Assembly: GCF_018860765.1 (NCBI RefSeq)
Contig: NZ_JAHKPV010000001.1
Location: 305,704 to 369,703 of the forward strand
DNA from: Marinobacter salexigens
GTDB taxonomy: Bacteria > Pseudomonadota > Gammaproteobacteria > Pseudomonadales > Oleiphilaceae
Reading direction: 5' to 3'
DNA: 64,000 nucleotides
A model generated the notes under the pieces. It ran no database searches and had not been told where the DNA came from. It was given only the letters and a program-made list of their open reading frames with translations. Both the position numbers and the translations under genes were made by a program. Position 1 is the first letter of the stretch. Each line of letters begins with the position of its first letter. Positions 48,551 through 61,218 of the stretch are shown one piece after another.

Positions 48551-49552
48551 ATGGCGTTTAACCTGAAGAATCGTCACTTCCTGACCTTACGGGATTTCTC
48601 CCCGCAAGAAATCAGTTTTCTGTTACAGCTATCCAAAGATCTTAAAGCAGCGAAATACGCCGGTACTGAGGTTCCTCAACTCAAAGGTAAAGAACTTGCG
48701 CTGATTTTTGAAAAAAACTCGACTCGAACGCGAGTAGGTTTTGAGGTGGCCGCTTACGATCAGGGAGCTCGTGTCACCTATCTTGGTCCCACAGGTACCC
48801 ATATCGGTCACAAGGAGTCGGTGAAAGATACAGCGAGGGTGTTGGGGCGAGTCTACGATGGCATTGAGTATCGTGGTTTTGGCCAAAAAATTGTTGAAGA
48901 ACTCGCAGAGTATGCCGGAGTTCCGGTTTACAACGGCCTGACCGATGAGTTCCACCCCACGCAGATCCTTGCCGACTTCCTAACCATGCAAGAGCACGCT
49001 GAGAAGCCCTTGCATGAGGTGGCCTATGTTTATGTTGGAGATGCCGCAAACAATATGGGTGACAGCTTGTTGATCGGTGGCGCAAAAATGGGAATGGACG
49101 TGCGGTTGTGCGCACCAAAAGCCTGCTGGCCGAATCAGGAAATCATAGATGAAGCTCATGCTCTCGCCCAAGAAACCGGTGCCCGAATCACGATTACAGA
49201 AGATTTGGGTGCTGCTGTTGACGGGGTAGATTTTGTCTACACCGATGTATGGGTCTCCATGGGCGAGCCAAAAGAGAGGTGGGGCGAGCGGATCAAGCTG
49301 TTAATGCCTTATCAGGTGAACGCCGCACTAATGGAGAAAACCGGCAACCCGCGAGCCCGTTTTATGCATTGCTTGCCCGCTTTTCACAATACCGAAACAA
49401 CAGTAGGCAAAGAGATAGAGGCCGAATTCGGCATTACCGCCATGGAGGTGACGGACGACGTTTTCGAAAGCCCTGCATCCATCGTGTTTGATCAGGCCGA
49501 AAACCGCATGCACACCATCAAGGCAGTTCTGGTCGCCACACTCGGAGCCTGA
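48551..49552 (+). CDS. arcB: Catabolic ornithine carbamoyltransferase
   Basis: The protein has 333 residues. It converts citrulline and phosphate to ornithine and carbamoyl phosphate in the catabolic direction. Signatures are the carbamoyl-phosphate loop STRTRVGFE and the ornithine-site HCLPAFHN. The biosynthetic ArgF has the same chemistry; the place between arcA and arcC makes the catabolic role likely. Confidence 0.94.
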   Translation: MAFNLKNRHFLTLRDFSPQEISFLLQLSKDLKAAKYAGTEVPQLKGKELALIFEKNSTRTRVGFEVAAYDQGARVTYLGPTGTHIGHKESVKDTARVLGRVYDGIEYRGFGQKIVEELAEYAGVPVYNGLTDEFHPTQILADFLTMQEHAEKPLHEVAYVYVGDAANNMGDSLLIGGAKMGMDVRLCAPKACWPNQEIIDEAHALAQETGARITITEDLGAAVDGVDFVYTDVWVSMGEPKERWGERIKLLMPYQVNAALMEKTGNPRARFMHCLPAFHNTETTVGKEIEAEFGITAMEVTDDVFESPASIVFDQAENRMHTIKAVLVATLGA

Positions 49553-49586
49553 TGCTGGTTTGAATTGCTGATATAGGATGCACAGT

Positions 49587-52309
<2,723 letters not shown>

Positions 52310-52313
<4 letters not shown>

Positions 52314-52612
52314 GCCAGAAAAATGATCGCTCAGCGGAGGACATACGGCGCAGTGCCGAGCGCATGAAGCGCTCCCGCGATGAGCCAGGGGTCAGCCCTC
52401 TGCGCGGGCTAGGAGCCTTCGGAATCATTGGCTGGTCGATTTCTGTGCCCACCGTGGGCGGGGCCTTTCTGGGGTTGTGGCTGAACGACGTAGCACCACA
52501 GAACTTTTCCTGGCCCATTGCCCTGATTCTGGGTGGCGTGGTTGCAGGAGGCATTATTGCTTGGAGCTGGATCGAACGAGAAGGGCCAGAGCGCAAGGGA
52601 GACAAACGTTGA
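52310..52612 (+). CDS. atpQ: N-ATPase accessory subunit AtpQ
   Basis: The protein has 100 residues. A charged N-terminus precedes two membrane helices (about 40-62 and 68-88) with an AtpI-like pattern (GAFGIIGWSISVPTVGGAFLG). AtpQ is found only in N-ATPase operons, and an assembly role like that of AtpI is presumed. It overlaps the next gene as TTGA. Confidence 0.85.
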
Positions 52613-52923
52613 TAATTGTAGATTGGCCAGCGGTATTGCTGGGGTTTTCATTTGGTTTGCCCTTCAGCGCGCTGTTCTTCATCGGGCTGGCCTGGGGCAT
52701 GCGGCGCGCACTGAGCTCTGATCAACCCGGGCTCTGGCTGATGGCCAGCTCTTTCTGCCGAATCGCGGTGCTGCTTAGCGTTGGTTTTCTGGTAACGGCT
52801 TACGCTGGCAGTAACTGGGCCATCGCCGGCTACGGTCTAGCGTTTTTCCTTACGCGGCTGGTGGCCGTGCTTTGGGCCAGAATCAACAAGGCACCCGCAA
52901 CGGCTACACAGGAGGGCGCATAG
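52609..52923 (+). CDS. atpR: N-ATPase accessory subunit AtpR
   Basis: The protein has 104 residues from a TTG start that overlaps the atpQ stop; the open frame further upstream is the shadow of atpQ. Three membrane helices are visible, with FGLPFSALFFIGLAWGMRRAL and a conserved Arg in SFCRIAVLLS. AtpR is typical of N-ATPase operons and is thought to help c-ring assembly. Its stop overlaps the atpB start. Confidence 0.85.
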   Translation: MIIVDWPAVLLGFSFGLPFSALFFIGLAWGMRRALSSDQPGLWLMASSFCRIAVLLSVGFLVTAYAGSNWAIAGYGLAFFLTRLVAVLWARINKAPATATQEGA

Positions 52924-53621
52924 TGCAGCTTACCCCCGATGACATTATCGTTTTTACACTGGCCGGCTGGAAGGTTAACGCCACCATCGTTAACACTTGG
53001 ATTGTGATGGCGTTACTGGTGGGTATTTCCATGCTGATTACCCGCAACCTCCGACCGGATGTACCGCCCAATCGCTGGCGCACCGCGCTGGAAGTCATCG
53101 TAAAACTGATTCAGAGCCAGATCGAAGAGGTTACCCGAAACTCTGCACGCCACGTGATGTACTTTGCCGGCACCCTGTTCCTATTCATCGCCTTATCAAA
53201 CCTGATGTTGGTGGTACCCGGATTTTCACCGCCCACATCGTCACTATCTACCACAGCGGCACTGGCCTTGTCTGTGCTGGTAGCGGTACCGGTGTTCGGC
53301 ATCGCCAGTGGGGGTGTAGGGCATTACCTCAAAACCTTTATTGAACCCTCGGTCATCATGTTGCCGTTCAACATCATCGGCGAGTTCTCCCGAGGTATTT
53401 CGCTGGCTATCCGCCTTTACGGCAACGTAATGAGCGGCGCGGTCATAGCAGCCATCCTGCTTACTGTCGCGCCATTTTTCTTCCCGGTGGTTATGGATAT
53501 GCTTGGCCTATTAACCGGCATGATTCAAGCCTACATATTCGCCATTCTAGCCACCGTCTATATTTCATCTGCTACCGCAGAGCCAGACCACCCAGCGCTC
53601 AAGAAAGAGGATAAATCATGA
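52923..53621 (+). CDS. atpB: N-ATPase Fo subunit a
   Basis: The protein has 232 residues from a GTG at 52923, which follows AGGAGGG. The frame is open 17 codons upstream, but only as a shadow of atpR. It is the membrane stator that carries ions to the c-ring. The essential Arg lies in EFSRGISLAIRLYGNVMSG. Five to six helices fill residues 25-220. It overlaps the next gene by ATGA. Confidence 0.93.
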   Translation: MQLTPDDIIVFTLAGWKVNATIVNTWIVMALLVGISMLITRNLRPDVPPNRWRTALEVIVKLIQSQIEEVTRNSARHVMYFAGTLFLFIALSNLMLVVPGFSPPTSSLSTTAALALSVLVAVPVFGIASGGVGHYLKTFIEPSVIMLPFNIIGEFSRGISLAIRLYGNVMSGAVIAAILLTVAPFFFPVVMDMLGLLTGMIQAYIFAILATVYISSATAEPDHPALKKEDKS

Positions 53622-53896
53622 CCGATCTTGCCATTATTGCGGCCATCTCCATATTTACCGCCGGCCTGACCATTGCCATCGGAGCCATTGGCCCGGCGCT
53701 GGGCGAAGGCCGCGCCGCCGCGGCAGCAATTGCTGCCATTGCACAGCAACCGGATGCAGCTCCAACTCTGTCACGCACACTGTTTGTGAGTCTGGCGATG
53801 ATTGAATCCACCGCCATCTACTGCTTTGTTGTGGCGATGATTCTGATTTTCGCCAATCCGTTCTGGGATGCCATGCAGGTTGCCGCAGGAGGCTAG
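53618..53896 (+). CDS. atpE: N-ATPase Fo subunit c, Na+-type
   Basis: The protein has 92 residues with two membrane helices joined by a polar loop (AQQPD). Residues that bind Na+ in known Na+ c-rings are all present: Glu63, Ser64, Thr65 and Tyr68 in MIESTAIYCF, and an acidic Glu30 in GEG where the Ilyobacter protein has Gln32. Two carboxylates per hairpin are characteristic of N-ATPases. Na+ coupling is therefore strongly suggested. Confidence 0.93.
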   Translation: MTDLAIIAAISIFTAGLTIAIGAIGPALGEGRAAAAAIAAIAQQPDAAPTLSRTLFVSLAMIESTAIYCFVVAMILIFANPFWDAMQVAAGG

Positions 53897-53904
53897 AGCC
53901 GATC

Positions 53905-54675
53905 ATGTCCATTGACTGGATAACCGTTATCGCGCAGATCGCCAACTTTTTGGTACTGGTGTGGCTGCTGAAGCGCTTTCTCTATCGCCCGATTCTCAAT
54001 GGCATAGATGCCCGCGAGGCTGAAATAAAACGCCGCATGGCAGAGGCCGGAGAGGCCGAGAAAAAGGCTCAGGCTGCCGAAGCGGAGTTCCGCCAGCAGC
54101 AAAAACAGCTGTTCTCAGATCAGGATGCTGTGGTTAAAGAAGCCCTGAGGGAATCAGAAGTTCAACGCGACAGCCTCCTGGCCGAAGCCCGCACCAAACT
54201 GGAGCGGGAACAGCAAGACTGGCACAAGCACCTTGAGCGTGAACGCCAGAAGTTCACCGCACAGTTGCAGCGTGCAGGCGAAGAAACCCTGCTGGAGCTA
54301 ACCCGAAAAGCACTGAGGGATCTCGCGGACGAATCTCTGGAAGAAGCTATCGTTCGCCATGTAAGCGCGCGTTTACGGCCTATTGTCGGCGAGCTCTCGG
54401 AGGCTGCAGGCGACAGCAAGGAAGCGGTAGCAACCACACGCGACACCTTGCCTGAAGCGGCACAGGCGCTGCTACTCGCTGATGTACAAAGCCTGCTACC
54501 AGGCATAGACCTGCGTTTTGAAAGCGACTCACAACAAGCGCCAGGCCTGATTCTGCGGGTTGGCGGCGCCCAGATAGCCTGGACAGTGGACAGTTACACC
54601 GAAGAATTTGACGCGTTATTAAACGAGCGCATGGCTGCGGGTGCTTCCGGGCGCATTCAGCCGACGGGCACATAA
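53905..54675 (+). CDS. atpF: N-ATPase subunit b with delta-like C-terminus
   Basis: The protein has 256 residues, about 100 longer than usual b subunits. One membrane helix (about 5-25) is followed by a long charged coiled coil. The last 80 residues (ALLLADVQSLLPGIDLRF, then APGLILRVGGAQIAWTV and EEFDALL) resemble the C-terminal domain of delta. No delta gene exists in the operon, so this tail probably takes its place. The reading matches known N-ATPase b subunits. Confidence 0.88.
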   Translation: MSIDWITVIAQIANFLVLVWLLKRFLYRPILNGIDAREAEIKRRMAEAGEAEKKAQAAEAEFRQQQKQLFSDQDAVVKEALRESEVQRDSLLAEARTKLEREQQDWHKHLERERQKFTAQLQRAGEETLLELTRKALRDLADESLEEAIVRHVSARLRPIVGELSEAAGDSKEAVATTRDTLPEAAQALLLADVQSLLPGIDLRFESDSQQAPGLILRVGGAQIAWTVDSYTEEFDALLNERMAAGASGRIQPTGT

Positions 54676-54711
54676 ACCCGGTCGTGAATAATAAAGGAAA
54701 GATTAATCGCT

Positions 54712-56316
54712 ATGACCGACACCGATCACAGTGTTCCGGAAAACCGCTTTCCATCACATTCTCAACCGCACGCTGAATTGCATTCAGCCGAGCAGTTCGA
54801 GGCATGGCGGAAATCCATGCTGGCGGCGCCCGCGCCTGCGCCGGTATTAACTGAGGTCGGCAGGGTCACTGAAGTGGGCGATGGTGTTGCAATTGTGACC
54901 GGCCTGGCTCGTGCCTTGGCCGATGAGCTGCTGATTTTTGAGTGCGGCATTCAAGGTATAGTGCTGGATCTGGAACCTGGTCGGCTCGGTGTGATTCTTC
55001 TCGGGCCTTCCGAGCTCATCACTTTGGGTGAGGATGTGCGCCGCACCCGTAAGGTGGTAAGCGTGCCAATAGGCCCGGCGTTTCTCGGGCGCGTGGTCGA
55101 CGCCATGGGCCGCCCGAGGGACGGTTTGGGGCCTATCACCGCTGTAACAGAAACCCCCATTGAAGCAGAAGCACCGGGCATTCTCACCCGCTCGGCGATT
55201 TCCCGGCCATTGGCCACGGGCCTCAAAGCCATTGATGCCGCCGTACCTGTGGGTCTTGGCCAACGTGAGCTGATCATTGGTGACCGACAAACTGGCAAAA
55301 CCTCCATTGCCATAGACACCATGCTGAACCAGTCGCGCTCGGATGTTATCTGTCTCTATTGTGCTATCGGCCAGCGCGGTGATGCCGTATCCCGGGTTAT
55401 CGCGGCCCTGAAAAAAGGCAATATGCTGGCACGCAGCATCGTGATGTCGGCCGGTGACGAAGAAACACCGGGGTTGGCGTACATCGCGCCCTATTCCGCT
55501 ATGGCCATGGCAGAATACTTTTCCGATCAGGGTCGGGATGTATTGATCATTTTTGATGACCTTACCCACCACGCCCGCTCCTATCGGGAGTTGTCACTTC
55601 TGTTGCGCCGGCCACCGGGGCGCGAAGCTTTCCCCGGCGATATTTTCTATGTTCATGCGCGCTTACTGGAGCGGGCTGGCCAGTTTACTCAGGAAGCGGG
55701 TGGTGGCTCGATTACCGCCTTGCCCGTGGTGGAAACCCAGGCGGAGAACCTGTCTGCCTACATTCCCACCAATCTGATCTCCATTACCGACGGACAAATT
55801 TACCTGTCACCGCGACTGGTGCGCCGAAACCAGTTCCCTGCTGTGGATCTGGGTTTGTCCGTTTCCCGCGTGGGCGGCAAAGCCCAAAGCCGCACCTTAC
55901 GGCAAGTGGCTGGTAATTTGCGGGTCACACTGTCGCAGTTCGAAGAACTGGAAGACTTCGCCCGCTTTGGCACAAGACTGGACGACACCACCCGCGCCCG
56001 GCTAACTCGCGGTGCGGCCGTTCGTACCGCCATGCGTCAGGCCGAACGCGATCCCATGCCCGCCGCAGAGCAGTTGGCGGTGTTGATTGCCGCTATGGAA
56101 GGGATTTTCGATGCCTTGCCCGAAGAGCAACTGGGCAATGCCATGGACCGCATCCGTACCGCTGCCCGAAAGCACTTCCAATTCATCGATGAGCGCATCA
56201 GTGAGAACAAAGGTTTAAGCGAGGAAGACCGCAAACGAATTATCACGGCGGCGCGCAAAGCTCTGGCCGCGACCCCTGAAAGTTCAAATGAGGTCAGCCG
56301 TGCCCCAGACACTTGA
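54712..56316 (+). CDS. atpA: N-ATPase F1 subunit alpha
   Basis: The protein has 534 residues. It is the non-catalytic alpha subunit with the P-loop [13 protein letters not shown] and the family motif [18 protein letters not shown] polar N-terminal extension of about 45 residues precedes [17 protein letters not shown]. The last 17-29 bases overlap the gamma gene, depending on which gamma start is used. Confidence 0.95.
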   Translation: MTDTDHSVPENRFPSHSQPHAELHSAEQFEAWRKSMLAAPAPAPVLTEVGRVTEVGDGVAIVTGLARALADELLIFECGIQGIVLDLEPGRLGVILLGPSELITLGEDVRRTRKVVSVPIGPAFLGRVVDAMGRPRDGLGPITAVTETPIEAEAPGILTRSAISRPLATGLKAIDAAVPVGLGQRELIIGDRQTGKTSIAIDTMLNQSRSDVICLYCAIGQRGDAVSRVIAALKKGNMLARSIVMSAGDEETPGLAYIAPYSAMAMAEYFSDQGRDVLIIFDDLTHHARSYRELSLLLRRPPGREAFPGDIFYVHARLLERAGQFTQEAGGGSITALPVVETQAENLSAYIPTNLISITDGQIYLSPRLVRRNQFPAVDLGLSVSRVGGKAQSRTLRQVAGNLRVTLSQFEELEDFARFGTRLDDTTRARLTRGAAVRTAMRQAERDPMPAAEQLAVLIAAMEGIFDALPEEQLGNAMDRIRTAARKHFQFIDERISENKGLSEEDRKRIITAARKALAATPESSNEVSRAPDT

Positions 56317-57202
56317 GACGCTGACCCGGCACAGCGACACCCTCACCAGCATTCGCGGCATTGTTCACACCATGAAAACACTGTCTGCGATTAACGCCGC
56401 GCCATATGAGCATGCCGCCCGCTCCATTGAGGCCTATCACCAGACCATACTGGAAGGCTTTGCGGCCTTTGCTTACCGAACCAGCGGTATCAACCTGCAG
56501 CAGGAAGAGGCTTGGGAGCATCTGGTGATCGTATTTGGCTCCGATCACGGGCTTTGCGGCAACTACAACGAAGCCCTCGCAGAGGTGGTGCAGCACCATT
56601 GCCAGAGCCAGACAATCGGCAAGCAGCGCCTGTTCTGCATCGGTGCACAAATGAACGATGCTCTGGATGATCAGGACCTGCTGCCAGAAGCAGTATTGCT
56701 GCCACCGGCCTCTGCCGAAGGTATAGGCCGTCTTGCTGGAGATATCGTTACCCGTATAGACCGTTTTAGCCGGGGCCAACCTTTGCACCATCTGGCCGTC
56801 ACTCTGGCATTTACCCAGCGCGGCGAACATGGCACGCGGGAGCCGACCATACAGAGCCTTCTTCCGCTTGCACCTTCTCTGCTGCAGCGTGAAAAACAAT
56901 GGGACTCACGCTCACTTCCGGATTACACCATGGAGGCGGGCGCGCTGTTATCATCCCTGATTCGCAGCCATATCTTCGCCAGCGTTTTTCGTGCCTCGGC
57001 AGAAGCCATGGTGACCGAAAATTCCGCCCGGCTGGCTCTGATGCAGCAGGCTGAGCAATCGGTGGATGAACGCATTGAGGTGGTAGAGGGTGAGCTTCGG
57101 TCAGTTCGGCAAACGGAAATTACCAACGAACTGATGGATGTGATTATCGGGTTTGAGGCGTTGAAGAAGCCGAAGAAGCGGGTGGTTTCTGAGCACCCGT
57201 AA
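56300..57202 (+). CDS. atpG: N-ATPase F1 subunit gamma
   Basis: The protein has 300 residues from a GTG at 56300 with GAGG seven bases upstream; an ATG at 56288 in the same frame is the alternative. Long N- and C-terminal helices ([20 protein letters not shown], then [17 protein letters not shown]) form the rotor shaft. It is the last gene of the operon. The cobalamin operon ends convergently 140 bp downstream. Confidence 0.9.
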   Translation: MPQTLETLTRHSDTLTSIRGIVHTMKTLSAINAAPYEHAARSIEAYHQTILEGFAAFAYRTSGINLQQEEAWEHLVIVFGSDHGLCGNYNEALAEVVQHHCQSQTIGKQRLFCIGAQMNDALDDQDLLPEAVLLPPASAEGIGRLAGDIVTRIDRFSRGQPLHHLAVTLAFTQRGEHGTREPTIQSLLPLAPSLLQREKQWDSRSLPDYTMEAGALLSSLIRSHIFASVFRASAEAMVTENSARLALMQQAEQSVDERIEVVEGELRSVRQTEITNELMDVIIGFEALKKPKKRVVSEHP

Positions 57203-57341
57203 TAAAGCCCAAATTGTGCCCCAAGATCACCAAGTCAGGGGCTGTCCCCAGCCGTTCCCGTGCATTAATTCCTCCAGCGGCAGGCGTGATCGCCAGCCTT
57301 TGGCCTGCAGTTTCAGGTTCTGGTCAAAAAGTTAACCCCCA

Positions 57342-58817
57342 TCACCTCCTGACGTTCAGCAGTTCGCGCAACCACGCGGTATCGAGATGCCGCTCTATCT
57401 GATCTGCCAGCCGGTCGAGTTGCGCCATGCGATGCTGCTGATAATCCACTGCAGCGCCCGACTGATTCAGCCCGGCCCAGTGCAGGATTGCTTCGCAGGC
57501 GGCGGGCTTGTCAAAAATTCCATGCACGTAGGTACCGGCGACTTGGCCATCATTGCTCATCGCGCCTTCGCTACTGCCATTTATACGGCCCAGCGGGTGC
57601 GCCAGAGCTGCTCCTTCACTCACGCCGTTGTGCATTTCGTATCCACTAAAACCGACCCCTGTGCGAGCGCAAGCCTTTGTGGTCAGGTTCAATACACCAA
57701 ACACCTTTTTCAGCTGCTTACCCGCAACCATAGTGGTGCTCATTTCCAGTAAACCCAAGCCTTCCGTAGATCCTGCGTTTCCTTCCAGTCCGTTCGGGTC
57801 AGCCACTTGCTCACCGAGCATCTGGAAACCGCCACAGATACCGAACACCTTACCGCCGTAGCGCAGATGTTTACGGATGGCTTGGGCCCAGCCTTGGCTG
57901 TGCAGAAAGGCCAAATCAGTGCGGGAGCTTTTACTGCCGGGAAGTATGATTAAATCCGCCGGAGGAATGGGCTGGTCTGGCCCGATGAACTGCAGGTTTA
58001 CCCCCGGGTGCAACCGAAGCGGGTCAAAATCGTTGTGGTTACTGATGCGCGGCAATACCGGAACGACCACATTGAGCGCTCCGGCCTCGCTGGTGCCGGA
58101 CGTGCCTATGCTGTCTTCAGAATCCACTATTAGGCCACGAAGGTATGGCAGCACGCCGATGACGGGCTTGCCAGTACGCTCCGCCAGCCAGTCCAGCCCC
58201 GGTTCCAGCAAGCTGATATCACCGCGAAAACGGTTAATGATGAAGCCTTTGGTACGCTGCTGCTCGCTGGCAGATATCAGCTCCAGCGTGCCTACCAGCT
58301 GTGCAAACACGCCGCCTCGGTCGATATCGCCCACCAACAATACCGGGCAATCCGCCGCTTCCGCAAAGCCCATGTTGGCTATATCGTTGGCCCGCAAGTT
58401 GACCTCAGCCGGGCTACCCGCGCCTTCGGCAATGATTACATCGTAACGTTCGCGGAGCGAGCGCCAGGCGGCCATAACCGCCTCCATGGCTTCGGCTTTG
58501 TAGGCGTGATAATCCAGCGCATCCATATTGCCACGCACTTGCCCGCGCAAAATAACCTGAGCACCGCAATCGCTTTGTGGCTTCAGCAAGACCGGGTTCA
58601 TGTCGCTGTGTGGTTCAAGGCCACACGCCAGAGCCTGCAGAGCGGTGGACCGGCCAATTTCGCCACCGTCGATTGTGACTGCGCTGTTCAATGCCATGTT
58701 TTGTGGTTTGAACGGCGCAACCGATACACCTTGACGGGCCAACCAGCGGCACAGGGCCGCAACGACAGTCGTTTTACCGGCGTCGGAGGTAGTGCCTTGG
58801 ATCATGAGGGTGGTCAT
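57342..58817 (-). CDS. cobQ: Cobyric acid synthase
   Basis: The protein has 491 residues. It amidates adenosylcobyrinic acid a,c-diamide at four carboxylates. The N-terminal synthetase domain has [15 protein letters not shown]. The C-terminal glutaminase domain carries its Cys in [13 protein letters not shown] and its His in [10 protein letters not shown]. It starts 3 bp after the cobO stop and ends the leftward operon. Confidence 0.95.
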   Translation of the reverse strand: MTTLMIQGTTSDAGKTTVVAALCRWLARQGVSVAPFKPQNMALNSAVTIDGGEIGRSTALQALACGLEPHSDMNPVLLKPQSDCGAQVILRGQVRGNMDALDYHAYKAEAMEAVMAAWRSLRERYDVIIAEGAGSPAEVNLRANDIANMGFAEAADCPVLLVGDIDRGGVFAQLVGTLELISASEQQRTKGFIINRFRGDISLLEPGLDWLAERTGKPVIGVLPYLRGLIVDSEDSIGTSGTSEAGALNVVVPVLPRISNHNDFDPLRLHPGVNLQFIGPDQPIPPADLIILPGSKSSRTDLAFLHSQGWAQAIRKHLRYGGKVFGICGGFQMLGEQVADPNGLEGNAGSTEGLGLLEMSTTMVAGKQLKKVFGVLNLTTKACARTGVGFSGYEMHNGVSEGAALAHPLGRINGSSEGAMSNDGQVAGTYVHGIFDKPAACEAILHWAGLNQSGAAVDYQQHRMAQLDRLADQIERHLDTAWLRELLNVRR

Positions 58818-58820
58818 GGA

Positions 58821-59432
58821 TTAAAGCTCAACACCCTTTTGAGCCTTGATGCCCTGATCCTCAAAGGCGTGCTTCACCACGCCCATTTCAGTCACGGTAT
58901 CTGCGATATCGATCAGTTCTTTGGGGGCGCTTCTGCCAGTAACAACCACATGTTGCATCTCCGGGCGAGCCTGCAGGTCGTCCAGAACGCGATCCAGATC
59001 AATGTAGTCGTACTTCAGTGCGATATTGAGTTCATCCAGCAAAATCAAATCGTAGCTGTCGTCTTTCAACATACCTGCAACGATATCCCAGGCAGCATTG
59101 GCCGCTGCAACATCCTGCTCCCGATTCTGGGTTTCCCAAGTGTAGCCTTGGCCCATTACGTGGTAATCCACATTGGGCAGGTTCCGAAAAAACGCTTCTT
59201 CGCCGGTACTAAAGGCACCTTTGATAAACTGCACAACACCAACTTTCATGCCGTGGCCAAGGGCTCGGGCGACCATACCGAAGCCAGAGCTGCTTTTGCC
59301 TTTTCCGGGGCCGGTTAGCACCAGCAATATGCCCTGTTCTTTCTGGGCTTTGGCTATGCGCTCCTGCATGATTTTCTGCTTGGCTGCCATGCGTTTGGCG
59401 TGGCGTTCGGGGTCTTTTGCGCGTTCCTTCAT
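58821..59432 (-). CDS. cobO: Cob(I)alamin adenosyltransferase (CobO/BtuR type)
   Basis: The protein has 203 residues. It transfers the adenosyl group of ATP to the cobalt of corrinoids. The P-loop is LVLTGPGKGKSSSGFGM, followed by VGVVQFIKGAFSTGEE and LILLDELNIALKY. The N-terminus (KDPERHAKRMAAKQKIMQER) is a charged helix typical of the family. It lies 26 bp after btuD. Confidence 0.95.
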   Translation of the reverse strand: MKERAKDPERHAKRMAAKQKIMQERIAKAQKEQGILLVLTGPGKGKSSSGFGMVARALGHGMKVGVVQFIKGAFSTGEEAFFRNLPNVDYHVMGQGYTWETQNREQDVAAANAAWDIVAGMLKDDSYDLILLDELNIALKYDYIDLDRVLDDLQARPEMQHVVVTGRSAPKELIDIADTVTEMGVVKHAFEDQGIKAQKGVEL

Positions 59433-59458
59433 GGCGATAGCCTCATATCAAAGTTGCT

Positions 59459-60229
59459 TTATGGAGCCGGCACGAATACCGACAGTCCGTCTTTTTTCAG
59501 GGAGATAAGGCGCTGGTTGTATAAGCGTTCCAGTGCCTCTGGCACCAACATGCTTTCGGTTGCCCCCCAACAGGCATCGCCATTGGTGTAAAGCAGCAGA
59601 ACATGGCTACACCAGCGTGCGGCCATGTTCAGGTCGTGCAGGCACATAAACACAGTTTTTCCGGACTGCGCTTGATTCCGAAGAAGGTTCATCACCCTAA
59701 CCTGATGGTGCAAGTCCAGATGATTGGTGGGCTCATCCAGTAACCAGATATCCGGGTTTTGGGTCATTAAGGTAGCAATGGCCACACGCTGGCGCTCGCC
59801 ACCAGACAAGGTGTTGAGCAAGCGGCTAGACAAACCTTCAACATCCAGAGCCCGCAGCGCTTGCTCGGCAAGCGCCTGATCTTCACCTTGCTCGCTCTCC
59901 CAAGGTGACAGCCAGGGATGGCGGCCAATCAAAGCTGTTTCCATCACCGTTGCCGGAAACGTATCCTGACGTTCCTGAAACACCAGCCCCAGTTGCCGGG
60001 CAATAGCGCGACGCTTCAGCTCTTTCACGGGAGCGTTATTTAGCTCTACCCACCCGTTGCGGGCGGGCAACAACCCTGCAAGTGTATGCAGTAAGGTGGT
60101 TTTTCCCGCGCCGTTGGGGCCAAGTACACCCCAGACCTGCCCAGGTTCAACGGTCATGTTCAAGGCAAAGCCATCGCGCCTTTCTGGGATGTTAATGATC
60201 AGATCACGAGTGCGTAGGGTGCTCATCAA
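59459..60229 (-). CDS. btuD: Cobalamin ABC transporter ATPase
   Basis: The protein has 256 residues. It shows Walker A GPNGAGKTTLLH, signature LSGGERQRVAI, Walker B IWLLDEPTNHLD and the switch His in MCLHDLNMAARWC. It is of the FecE/BtuD type and powers import through BtuC. It overlaps btuC by ATGA. The substrate follows from the operon rather than from the sequence itself; iron-chelate ATPases look the same. Confidence 0.9.
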   Translation of the reverse strand: MMSTLRTRDLIINIPERRDGFALNMTVEPGQVWGVLGPNGAGKTTLLHTLAGLLPARNGWVELNNAPVKELKRRAIARQLGLVFQERQDTFPATVMETALIGRHPWLSPWESEQGEDQALAEQALRALDVEGLSSRLLNTLSGGERQRVAIATLMTQNPDIWLLDEPTNHLDLHHQVRVMNLLRNQAQSGKTVFMCLHDLNMAARWCSHVLLLYTNGDACWGATESMLVPEALERLYNQRLISLKKDGLSVFVPAP

Positions 60230-61185
60230 CGGCTCCGGTGCAGTAGGTACAGGAACATAGGCACGCCAAGCAACGCGGTAATAACGCCAACCGGTAACTG
60301 CTCGGGCGCAATCACGGTGCGCGCCAAAGTATCCGCCAGAACCAATAAAGTGCCGCCAGCCAGAACGCTGGCAGGCAAGATGACGCGCTGATCATTACCC
60401 AGCACCAACCGGAGCATGTGAGGCACAATCAGACCGACAAAACCGATGCTGCCAGCCGTTGTTACCGCCGTCGCCGTCAGCAAGCTTGCTAGCAGATACA
60501 CCGACCACTCCAACGGCCGCACAGAAACCCCCAATGCAGCTGCCTGCATAGGCCCTCGGGCCAAAACGTTAAGGTTTCGGGCGAGCGGCATGATCAATGC
60601 AATCGATACAACCAACACCGAAAGAGCTGGCCAAGGTGTGCGAGCATAGGAAACATCACCCATCAGCCAGTACAGCATGCCGGGCAGTTTGTGGGAGGGC
60701 GTAATTGCCAGCATGAGGGTGATCACAGCGCCCCAGCCGGACGCGACCACAACACCGGTGAGCAACAGGCGAGAGGGTGTCCAACTGCCAGTTCCATGGG
60801 CAAGGCCGAACACCAGCAAGGTTGCCAACATGGCACCGGCAAAAGCCGAACCCGAGATCAACAGCGTTCCCATTCCAGCGAGCATGGCCAGTAGCGCACC
60901 CACGGCCGCACCACCTGATAACCCTAGAATATAAGGGTCGGCAAGTGGGTTTCGTAGTAATACCTGCATCAGCGCACCGGCTACCGCAAGCAGGCCGCCG
61001 GTAGCAAAGGCCGCGACTGCGCGGGGCAGTCGTAATTCCCAAACAAGCGTGCGATGTAAAGCGCTGCCGTCACCCTGAATAACCTGCCAAAGATCAGGCA
61101 GTGGGACGGTCACACTTCCCATAGCCAGAGCCAGCATCATGGCAGCCAATGCCACTATACTCAGGCTCAGAAGCGTGCGAGTCAT
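60226..61185 (-). CDS. btuC: Cobalamin ABC transporter permease
   Basis: The protein has 319 residues with about ten membrane helices of the FecCD type. Motifs are LRLPRAVAAFATGGLLAVAG, RNPLADPYILGLSGGAAVGA and the ATPase-contact region IGFVGLIVPHMLRL. It works with BtuD and the binding protein encoded just upstream, 33 bp away. Confidence 0.92.
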   Translation of the reverse strand: MTRTLLSLSIVALAAMMLALAMGSVTVPLPDLWQVIQGDGSALHRTLVWELRLPRAVAAFATGGLLAVAGALMQVLLRNPLADPYILGLSGGAAVGALLAMLAGMGTLLISGSAFAGAMLATLLVFGLAHGTGSWTPSRLLLTGVVVASGWGAVITLMLAITPSHKLPGMLYWLMGDVSYARTPWPALSVLVVSIALIMPLARNLNVLARGPMQAAALGVSVRPLEWSVYLLASLLTATAVTTAGSIGFVGLIVPHMLRLVLGNDQRVILPASVLAGGTLLVLADTLARTVIAPEQLPVGVITALLGVPMFLYLLHRSR

Positions 61186-61218
61186 AAATCACCTCCGCAC
61201 ATTTTCACGCTTAGGCCA

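Noticed and set aside
52477..52608. Upstream part of the frame containing atpR
   Set aside because: It is a shadow of atpQ; AtpR starts at the TTG overlapping the atpQ stop.
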